From positions 1,922,001 to 1,986,000 of the forward strand of contig NZ_OX352321.1 in NCBI RefSeq assembly GCF_947090775.1: DNA of 64,000 bases, written 5' to 3'. Under the pieces are notes generated by a model. The model worked only from the letters and a program-made list of their open reading frames with translations. It was not told the origin of the DNA and searched no databases. Shown here piece after piece: positions 1 to 6,446 of the stretch. Position numbers and translations under genes: made by a program. The stretch's first letter is position 1; every line of letters starts with the position of its first letter. This stretch comes from Pseudarthrobacter sp. MM222. Lineage in GTDB: Bacteria > Actinomycetota > Actinomycetes > Actinomycetales > Micrococcaceae.

Positions 1-51
1 GGCCCGAGCAGGCGCCCTACGGCAACCTATTTCGTATGATGGATATTATTA

Positions 52-66
52 TTTACGCTATGGAAA
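52..66. promoter_or_regulatory. Candidate IclR-type operator (copy 1)
   Basis: Imperfect 15-bp palindrome TTTACGCTATGGAAA; four of the five arm positions pair. It lies about 118 bp before the IclR-family start codon. It resembles three other 15-bp palindromes at 1859-1873, 3317-3331 and 12587-12601, with shared form TTYC(R)-N5-(Y)GRAA. It could be an autoregulatory site. This is the weakest of the four copies. The rest of positions 1-183 shows no gene I can support. Confidence 0.3.
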
Positions 67-183
67 TTACAAGGCTTCCGTCAGCCGTCGACGCCGACGA
101 GCGGACGGGATATCTTGGATTTCCATCGCTTTCTCACGATGCGGATAAACATTGCCGCGATCGACCCTCAGGAGACCACCGCT

Positions 184-939
184 ATGGCTGAAAAAGCCAC
201 CGGAGGCGTGCAGTCCGTAGAGCGCGTTTTCGAACTTCTGGAACTCATCACGGACGCCGGCGGGGACGTCACCCTCAGCGAGCTCTCCGCCTCCACCGAT
301 CTGCCGCTTCCCACGATCCACCGGCTGCTCAGGACCCTGGTCAGCCTGGGTTACATCCGGCAGCTCCCCAACCGCCGGTATGCCCTGGGGCCGCGGTTGA
401 TCCGACTCGGCGAAGCCGCAGACAAGCAGCTCGGCGCCGTCGCCCGGCCCCAGCTGAAATCCCTGGTGGACCGGCTGGGGGAGACCGCCAACATGGCTGT
501 TTTGGACTCGGACATGGTGATCTACGTGGCCCAGGTCCCGTCTCTCCACTCGATGCGCATGATGACCGAGGTGGGCCGCCGCGGCTTTATGCATGCCACG
601 GGCATGGGCAAGGCCATCCTGGCCCAGCTGGACGACGACGCAGTGCGCGGCATCGTCGCGCGAAAGGGCATGCCCACGCCCACCCCGAAGAGCATCGGCG
701 ATGTCGATACCCTGCTCGCCGATTTGAAGTTGATCCGCGAGCGGGGGTATGCGATCGACGAGGAAGAGCAGGAGATCGGCGTCCGCTGCTACGCGATGGC
801 CATCCCCGATGCACCCACGCAGGCGGCGATTTCCGTCTCCGGGCCAGTGTCCCGGCTGGATGAGTCCTTCGCGGGCCGTGCCGTGCCGCTGCTGCGCGAG
901 GCGGCGCAGGCGATCTCCCGGGAACTCAGCCGGCACTAG
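184..939 (+). CDS. IclR-family transcriptional regulator, likely of purine/ureide catabolism
   Basis: 251-residue IclR-type regulator. An N-terminal winged helix-turn-helix spans about residues 10-65 (VERVFELLELITDAGG, then LPTIHRLLRTL), followed by an IclR effector-binding domain with FMHATGMGKAILA in the usual place. The ATG at 184 has AGGAG nine bases upstream (170-174); an in-frame ATG at 115 would add an unconserved-looking leader. Its stop codon (937-939) interlocks with the stop of the convergent uricase gene. The neighbourhood of uricase, guanine deaminase, xanthine dehydrogenase and urease points to control of purine or allantoin use, as AllR does in other bacteria. That role is inferred. 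Confidence 0.88.
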   Translation: MAEKATGGVQSVERVFELLELITDAGGDVTLSELSASTDLPLPTIHRLLRTLVSLGYIRQLPNRRYALGPRLIRLGEAADKQLGAVARPQLKSLVDRLGETANMAVLDSDMVIYVAQVPSLHSMRMMTEVGRRGFMHATGMGKAILAQLDDDAVRGIVARKGMPTPTPKSIGDVDTLLADLKLIRERGYAIDEEEQEIGVRCYAMAIPDAPTQAAISVSGPVSRLDESFAGRAVPLLREAAQAISRELSRH

Positions 940-1844
940 CAAAAACCCGCGATGCCGGACCAGGCGATGTCCGCGGGGGTGGCGTCGTCGCGCTGGACGG
1001 TGGCCTCGATCAGGCCATAAGGGCGGTCGGCGGCAAAGAACACCTCGTTCGGGTTGTCGAGGCCGAACGGGGCGAGATCCACGAGGAAGTGGTGGTTGTT
1101 GGGCATCGAGAACCGGATCTCGTCGATCTCGCTGTGGGCTTCCAGGACCTTGGTGCCCATGTCGAAGAGCGTCTGCTGCAGGGCATGCGAGTACTTTTCG
1201 GTGAATGCTTCGAGCAGGAGGCCCTTGACGTCGCCGTAGTTCTTGTTGAAGTCCAGGGTGCTGAAGTCGGTCCCGGTCCTGAACCGCCAGCGGGCGGAAA
1301 CGTCCGTGGCCAGGATACGGTCCGCTGTTTCCGGGAGGGTGGTGTATTTGTCCTTGGGGTAACCCATGAAGCCTGACTGGGTGGTCTTGAGGACGGTCAG
1401 GTCCTTGAGGCCGGAGATCACGTGGGTGGCGCCGCCGCTCCTGACCACCACCGCGGTGCGGACTTCCTGCCCGTTGCGCACGAAGGAGTGGTCGTGCTCG
1501 CTGCCATGGGCCAGGATCCGGTCCCAGCTGTAGGACTCGGCTTCCCACCGGCCGCCGGTAACCCAGTCGAAGCTGGACGTGAAGTGCTCCCCAAGCCGCA
1601 GCAGGAACGTTTCGGGGGAGCCGATGCCTTCGCGGGCGAAGGCATAGATGGTGTTCTTCTGGGTGTCCGTGGTCACCACGTGGGAATTGTCACCTTCGAG
1701 GTGGGCGGCAGCGAAGTCGCCCCGCAGCTGCGACGTGACGTTCAGGTCCTCGATCTCGTGGCGGTCGGTGCTCCGGGTGATTTTGACGACGCGGACTTCG
1801 GCCTTGCCATACTGGTTCTCGCCGAGGATGAACTTGTTGCTCAT
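936..1844 (-). CDS. pucL: Urate oxidase (uricase, cofactor-independent)
   Basis: 302-residue factor-independent urate hydroxylase, which oxidises urate to 5-hydroxyisourate with release of H2O2. Family landmarks are present: YGKAEVRV near the N-terminus (active-site Lys), TDTQKNT (the Thr-Asp motif) and PNNHHFLVDL (active-site His). The length is that of the well-known Arthrobacter uricase. The start at 1844 (MSNKFILGENQYGKAEV) is chosen over an upstream in-frame ATG at 1937 because family proteins begin here. The product feeds UraH and UraD, encoded at 11.7-12.5 kb. The gene converges on the IclR regulator with overlapping stop codons. A candidate operator lies at 1859-1873. Confidence 0.97.
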   Translation of the reverse strand: MSNKFILGENQYGKAEVRVVKITRSTDRHEIEDLNVTSQLRGDFAAAHLEGDNSHVVTTDTQKNTIYAFAREGIGSPETFLLRLGEHFTSSFDWVTGGRWEAESYSWDRILAHGSEHDHSFVRNGQEVRTAVVVRSGGATHVISGLKDLTVLKTTQSGFMGYPKDKYTTLPETADRILATDVSARWRFRTGTDFSTLDFNKNYGDVKGLLLEAFTEKYSHALQQTLFDMGTKVLEAHSEIDEIRFSMPNNHHFLVDLAPFGLDNPNEVFFAADRPYGLIEATVQRDDATPADIAWSGIAGFC

Positions 1845-1858
1845 AGCAGGTTTCCAAC

Positions 1859-1873
1859 TTCCGGTAGGTGGAA
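1859..1873. promoter_or_regulatory. Candidate IclR-type operator upstream of uricase (copy 2)
   Basis: 15-bp palindrome TTCCGGTAGGTGGAA; four of five arm positions pair and the fifth is a G/T. It lies 15-29 bases before the uricase start, where a repressor would block transcription or early elongation. It has the same spacing as the perfect copy at 12587-12601. Confidence 0.45.
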
Positions 1874-1949
1874 TCAAACTCCCAGATGGAAATTTCGTGC
1901 GCATTTCGCGTTCGTTTCTTTCCGCCCCGGGCCCCAACGGGCCGCCGTG

Positions 1950-3195
1950 TCAGGAACCCGGCGGCCCCGGCCACTCCTTGCCGGCCCACGGGTCGTAGTC
2001 GGCGATGAACTCCTCCTGCGGCGGACGCTTCCCTTCGGGGACGTGCTGCAGGTTCACCCGAACCCGGTACCAGAGCGAGCTCGATCCGCGCATCCCGTCG
2101 ACGAGCACGTCGGCGGGATGGAGAGCCGGGAGGAGGTCCGGGTGCCGGGACTTCCACTCGGCGAGCGCCGCGAGCGCCTCGGGCTTGGTCTTGGTGCGCG
2201 CCACCTCGATGAGTGGCATCACCGACTGCCGGCGGCCGGAACCGTCACCGTTGCGCGGCGCTTTCTCGGCAGGACCGAGCTTGGTCGCCAGCGCGAGGAG
2301 CCCGTCGAGTGTGCCCACCGCGTCGTCGATCCCGGTGTGAGGGTCGCCTATGTCCGCGAAGCGCTCGAGCACCGTGCGCACGGTGAATTGTTCCGGCCGG
2401 ATGGTGCGGACCTCGTCCCAAGTGAGCGGCGTTGAAACCCGGGCGTCGGGCAGGGGCCGGACCGAGTACGCGGACGCTACGGTCCGGTCCTTCGCGTTCT
2501 GGTTGAAGTCGACGAACACACTCTCGCCGCGCTCCTCCTTCCACCACCTCGCGGTGGCGAGGCCGGGAGCGCGGTTTTCGACCTCACGGGCAAGGGTCTC
2601 GGCAGCGAGCCGCACGTCGCGGTATGACCACTGCGGTGCGATGCGCACCAGGATGTGGAGTCCGCGCGACCCGCTCGTCTTCGGCCACCCCCACCAGTCC
2701 TACGTCGTCGAGTACCTCCCGTGCGACATAGGCGACATCGACGATCTGGGACCAGGCGACTCCCGGCATCGGATCGAGGTCGACCCGGAGCTCGTCAGGG
2801 TGCTCGAGGTCCTCGGCACGCACGGGATGCGGGTTGAGGTCGAGGCAGCCAAGATTCACGATCCATGCCAGGCCCGCAGCATCCCGGATGACGGCCTCCT
2901 CGGCCGACGTCCCGGACGCGTAGTGCAGCGTCGTGGTGTCGATGAAGTCCGGGTGGTTTTCGGGGACGCGCTTCTGGAAGAACGGCTCAGCGTCGATGCC
3001 CTTCGGGAAGCGTTTGAGCACCATTGGCCGGCCGCCGGCGCCGCGCAGCGCACCCTCCGCGACGGCGAGGTAGTAGCGGACCAGGTCGAGCTTCGTCAGC
3101 CCGGGCTCCGGGAACACCACCTTGTCCGGACTCGAGATGCGAACGTCGGTGCCGGCAATGCTGAGGGTCTCGGCCGGAGTCTTCGACGGGTTCAT
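1950..3195 (-). pseudogene. LigD-type primase-polymerase domain gene, frameshifted
   Basis: Two overlapping frames together encode one LigD polymerase-domain protein (eukaryotic-type primase fold, the NHEJ polymerase). The 5' part (3195 down to about 2690) carries SSPDKVVFPEPGLTKLDLVRYY and the catalytic RVDLDPMPG. The 3' part (about 2690 to 1950) carries RGLHILVRIAPQWSYRDVR and continues to DPWAGKEWPGPPGS. The break is in a run of five C at 2688-2692 (plus strand). Removing one base restores the expected order GLVG-WPKTSGSRGLHILVRI. The total span equals 415 codons plus one base, which fits a single +1 insertion. It is a pseudogene or a homopolymer sequencing error. No ligase domain is attached. 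It is functionally unrelated to the purine genes around it. Confidence 0.85.
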
Positions 3196-3533
3196 TCCGC
3201 CACGCTAGCAACGATCGGATCTTGCAGCCAGACCAGCTGCGCCCCCAACCGAAACGGCGGTCTCGGCGCGTCAGTTCACCAATCGGCGGGCCGGGGTGAC
3301 GGCGTCGAAACATGGATTTCACATGGCGAAATTTTATTTCCGGAAACTGATGGCGGGGTTGCCGGAGCGGTGCTAATCTCGATCTTGCCAAAGGCGGGCG
3401 CCGCGGACGCGGGAAGCTATCTACCAGGCGCAACTTAACCTTGCCAGCACCTGCTGAAGCCTGGTACCCGGCGCACCTGGTTCTACTGTTACCGCAGCGG
3501 GTCCCGGCTTCCCAGCAAAAAGGGAGTCGCATC
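3196..3533. promoter_or_regulatory. Intergenic region and leader upstream of guaD
   Basis: 338 bases between the divergent LigD-type gene and guaD, with no supportable gene. It contains the palindrome ATTTCACATGGCGAAAT (3316-3332; its inner 15 bases TTTC-n7-GAAA resemble the other IclR-type sites) and a perfect TTTCCGGAAA (3337-3346). The guaD start is about 190 bases further on, which leaves a long leader. A ribosome-binding sequence AGGGAG precedes the guaD ATG. Confidence 0.45.
3317..3331. promoter_or_regulatory. Candidate IclR-type operator upstream of guaD (copy 3)
   Basis: TTTCACATGGCGAAA; four of five arm positions pair and the symmetry extends one base each side (3316 A, 3332 T). Six bases away lies a second, perfect 10-bp palindrome TTTCCGGAAA at 3337-3346 that could be an extra half-site pair. 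Confidence 0.45.
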
Positions 3534-4028
3534 ATGAGTACCACCGTCACGGCCGAACAGTACCTGGCCAGAGCCATCCGGTTGGCCACGGCCAACGTCC
3601 TGAACAGCGGCGGCCCTTTCGGGGCGGTGGTGGTGGCGGCTGACGGCCAGACGTTCGACGGCGTCAACCGCGTCACCGCCGACAACGATCCCACCGCCCA
3701 CGCCGAGGTCACCGCGATCCGCGCGGCATGCCGGGAACTGGGCACGTTCGATCTTAGTGGCGCCGTCCTCTACACCAGCTGCGAGCCCTGCCCCATGTGC
3801 CTTGCGTCCGCCCTCTGGGCCCGCGTCCAGCGCGTTGTCTATGCCGCGGACCGCCACGACGCCGCATCCGTGGGGTTCGATGATGCCGTCTTTTATGAAT
3901 ACTTTGAAAACCGGAACAGGAATTCCCTGATGCCGGTGGCCAAGCTGGAGCTGGGCGACCCCGGCGCACCCGCGCCGCTGGAGCCATTCAACACCTGGAA
4001 CAAGCTCGAATCCAGGATCGAATACTAG
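3534..4028 (+). CDS. guaD: Guanine deaminase (CMP/dCMP deaminase-type fold)
   Basis: 164-residue zinc-dependent deaminase of the cytidine/deoxycytidylate deaminase fold, the short GuaD type known from Bacillus. It hydrolyses guanine to xanthine and ammonia. The zinc signature is complete: TAHAEVTAI (His ligand and Glu proton shuttle) and SCEPCPMC (two Cys ligands). The ATG at 3534 has AGGGAG upstream; an in-frame ATG at 3441 would add 31 unconserved residues. Its product xanthine is the substrate expected for the dehydrogenase encoded just downstream, although a large hairpin (4053-4110) separates it from xdhC. Confidence 0.93.
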   Translation: MSTTVTAEQYLARAIRLATANVLNSGGPFGAVVVAADGQTFDGVNRVTADNDPTAHAEVTAIRAACRELGTFDLSGAVLYTSCEPCPMCLASALWARVQRVVYAADRHDAASVGFDDAVFYEYFENRNRNSLMPVAKLELGDPGAPAPLEPFNTWNKLESRIEY

Positions 4029-4052
4029 GACCGGCGTGGCTTTCGGCTGACC

Positions 4053-4110
4053 GCTGCGGTTTCGGACGTCCGCACCGCGGGCCCGGGCCGCGGATGTCCG
4101 AAGCCGCAGC
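4053..4110 (+). terminator. Long GC-rich hairpin between guaD and xdhC
   Basis: Arms 4053-4073 and 4090-4110 pair over 21 positions around a 16-base loop. The only two departures from perfect pairing are G-U wobbles on the plus-strand RNA. It starts 25 bases after the guaD stop. There is no U tract, so it may act as a rho-assisted terminator, an attenuator or an mRNA end-protecting stem. It also argues against starting xdhC at the in-frame ATG at 4094, which lies inside the right arm. Confidence 0.6.
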
Positions 4111-4174
4111 GCATTCGGGGACTTTGAACGACAATATGGAAACCACCGCAGCGCCGGATGAAGGAAGTGCCGCC

Positions 4175-5443
4175 ATGCTGGACCTGATAGCTTCGCTCAG
4201 CACCTGGGCGCCGTTCCTGGCCGGTCATCGTTGCGCCGTCGCCACCGTCCTTATGGCCACCGGCTCCGTACCGCGGCCCGTGGGCACGTCCATGCTGGTC
4301 TCCGAGACCGGCGCCGTCCTCGGCGGCCTGTCCGGCGGTTGCGTGGAAGGGGCCGTGGTGACGCTGGCGCTGGAGGCCATGGACGACGGCGGCACGCGTC
4401 GTGCGGTCTTCGGCTACAGTCCCGGGGATGCCTTCGCCGCCGGTCTCACCTGCGGCGGTGAGCTGGGAGTCCACATCGAGCCCTTCGACGGGGCAGGCAG
4501 CCGCGGCGAACTGCTGCGGGCGGCCCTCGGCCAGCTCATCTTGTACCGGCCCGCGGACCCGGTGGCCCTGGTCCGCCGCGTGGACTCAGGCGGCAGCGGC
4601 GCCGTCGTGGTTCCGGATCCGGCGAACTTCCGGGTGGCCGGATCCGCGGCGATGGCTGGCCTTCTCGGCCTGGCCGGGCTGGCGGACGAAGACACCGCCG
4701 CGGCCGCCGCGCAACTCGAATCCGTGTTGGGCGGTGCCGGGACCGGCCTGATACGGCTGGCTGCACCGGGCTCCTGCCGCAGCGACGCCATGTCCCGGGA
4801 AGCTCCGGAGCCGGTCACCCTGCTCGTGGAGAGCCGGCTGCCTGCACCGCGGATGCTCGTGTGTGGCGCCAATGACTTCAGCGCTGCGCTGCTGCCTGCC
4901 GCGAAACTGCTGGGTTATCACGTGACCTTGATCGATGCTCGTCCCGCGTTCGCTGCGCAGGCCCGCCTAACCGGCACGGCCGATGAGGTGATCACCGGCT
5001 GGCCGCACCGTTACCTCGCAGCAGAGGCCGCGGCGGGCCGCGTCGACCAGCGCACCGTCCTCTGCGTCCTCACCCACGATCCCAAGTTCGACCTCCCGCT
5101 GCTGGAAACCGCGCTGGATCTGGACCTTGCCTTCGTCGGCGCCCTGGGGTCCCGGCGGAGCCACCTCCAGCGCGTCGACGACCTCCTGGGCGCCGGCGTC
5201 CGCCCGGAACGGATCGCGCAGCTGCATTCACCCATCGGGCTGGACCTCGGCGCTGTCACGCCGGCCGAGGTCGCCGTCGCGGTCACCGCGGAGATCATCG
5301 CGGCCCGGAGACAGTCTGCCTCCTGCCTGCCGCTTCGTGACACGTCGGGCCCCATCCACGAGCGCCCCCACCAGCACCCCGTTCAACCCGCCCCGGAGCC
5401 GGCGGCCGCACTCGTAGCGGAGCAGGAGATCGCATGGACATGA
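4175..5443 (+). CDS. xdhC: XdhC/CoxI-family xanthine dehydrogenase maturation factor
   Basis: 422-residue XdhC family protein. The N-terminal XdhC/CoxI domain holds VLMATGSVPRPVGTSML and GGLSGGCVEGAV, with the conserved Cys. The C-terminal Rossmann-like domain holds MLVCGANDFSAALLPAAKLL and FVGALGSRRSHLQRVDDL. Known homologues bind molybdenum cofactor, sulfurate it and insert it into the dehydrogenase. The start at 4175 (MLDLIASLSTWAPFL) is preferred because GAAGGAAG lies just upstream and family members begin this way. Earlier in-frame ATGs at 4094 and 4136 lie in or next to the hairpin. It overlaps the FAD-subunit gene by 10 bases, so the two are probably translationally coupled. Confidence 0.92.
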   Translation: MLDLIASLSTWAPFLAGHRCAVATVLMATGSVPRPVGTSMLVSETGAVLGGLSGGCVEGAVVTLALEAMDDGGTRRAVFGYSPGDAFAAGLTCGGELGVHIEPFDGAGSRGELLRAALGQLILYRPADPVALVRRVDSGGSGAVVVPDPANFRVAGSAAMAGLLGLAGLADEDTAAAAAQLESVLGGAGTGLIRLAAPGSCRSDAMSREAPEPVTLLVESRLPAPRMLVCGANDFSAALLPAAKLLGYHVTLIDARPAFAAQARLTGTADEVITGWPHRYLAAEAAAGRVDQRTVLCVLTHDPKFDLPLLETALDLDLAFVGALGSRRSHLQRVDDLLGAGVRPERIAQLHSPIGLDLGAVTPAEVAVAVTAEIIAARRQSASCLPLRDTSGPIHERPHQHPVQPAPEPAAALVAEQEIAWT

Positions 5444-6444
5444 ACAGCATCGAGGAGGTGGTCTCCACCGCGGACCCTGCCGAGTGGCGCGCCGGTGACG
5501 CCTGGCTGGCTGGCGGCACGGTCCTGTTTTCCTACGGCAGTTACGCGTTCGGCGCCGAGCCGCTGAAGCGACTGCTGGACCTCGGCAACGCGGGCTGGGC
5601 TCCCGTGACCGTGGTGGAGGGGGAACGCGGCGCCGGCGCTGCCGGCGCCGGGATCGAACTGGCCGCCACCTGCACCATTGCGGAGCTGTACGCGCTTCCG
5701 GAATCGCTGGGAGACCCGGGCCGTGCCGCGTGGCCCGCCCTGGACCTGGTGCGCCCTTGCTGCGATTCCTTCGTGGCGTCGTTCAAGGTCTGGAACATGT
5801 CCACAGTGGGCGGGAACCTTTGCACGTCCTTGCCGGCCGGGCCCGTCATCTCGCTCTGCGCCGGGCTCGACGGCGTGGCGACCCTGCTGGGCCCCGGCGG
5901 CACCAGGCGCCGGGTGCCGGTGGCCGACTTCGTCACCGGGGACGGGACGAACTGCCTGGCGCCGGGCGAGCTGTTGCGCAGTGTCCACCTCCCGGCGTCG
6001 GCCTTATCTTCCCGGGTGGCGTTCCGCCGCCTGTCGCTAAGCAACCTGGGCCGCTCCGGGGTGCTGCTGATCGGAAGGCTCGACGGCGGCGCCTCCCTTG
6101 TGCTGACCGTCACCGCCGCCACCAAACGGCCGGTGCAGCTGCGTTTCGGGCACCTGCCGGATGCTGCCGAGCTGGCCGCGGCGCTGGACGATGCCGTGCC
6201 GGCCGGGCTGTATTCCGACGATATCCACGGGCTGCCGGCCTGGCGCCGGGACATGACGTACCGGTTGGCCGACGAGATCCGGGCGGAGCTCTCGCTGCCG
6301 GGAGGCCAGGCATCCCGGGGGGAGCGTCCGGTGCAGGTTTCCGGTGACTTCTGGCCGCCACCGGCTGCGCAAGGCACCTCCGCTGGTCCGGGTCACCTGC
6401 GGCCGGCCTCCGCGCCGCAAGGATTCCAGCCGGAAGGGGCCTGA
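5434..6444 (+). CDS. Xanthine dehydrogenase-family FAD-binding subunit
   Basis: 336-residue FAD_binding_5/CO-dehydrogenase flavoprotein-C type subunit. Family features include WLAGGTVLFSYG (FAD pyrophosphate loop), TCTIAELYALPE, and KVWNMSTVGGNLCTSLPAGP, the canonical second FAD-binding loop. It passes electrons from the iron-sulfur centres to NAD+. The ATG at 5434 has AGGAG upstream; a second ATG at 5440 is possible. It is followed after 2 bases by the fused iron-sulfur/molybdopterin subunit, so the holoenzyme is predicted to be a two-polypeptide complex. Confidence 0.93.
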   Translation: MDMNSIEEVVSTADPAEWRAGDAWLAGGTVLFSYGSYAFGAEPLKRLLDLGNAGWAPVTVVEGERGAGAAGAGIELAATCTIAELYALPESLGDPGRAAWPALDLVRPCCDSFVASFKVWNMSTVGGNLCTSLPAGPVISLCAGLDGVATLLGPGGTRRRVPVADFVTGDGTNCLAPGELLRSVHLPASALSSRVAFRRLSLSNLGRSGVLLIGRLDGGASLVLTVTAATKRPVQLRFGHLPDAAELAAALDDAVPAGLYSDDIHGLPAWRRDMTYRLADEIRAELSLPGGQASRGERPVQVSGDFWPPPAAQGTSAGPGHLRPASAPQGFQPEGA

Positions 6445-6446
6445 GG

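Noticed and set aside
3337..3346. TTTCCGGAAA as a fifth copy of the 15-bp IclR-type motif
   Set aside because: The arms abut with no five-base spacer, so it does not match the common layout; it is noted only as an accessory palindrome.
4094..4174. Upstream in-frame start for xdhC at 4094
   Set aside because: It falls in the right arm of the intergenic hairpin and lacks a ribosome site; family alignment and a good Shine-Dalgarno support 4175.
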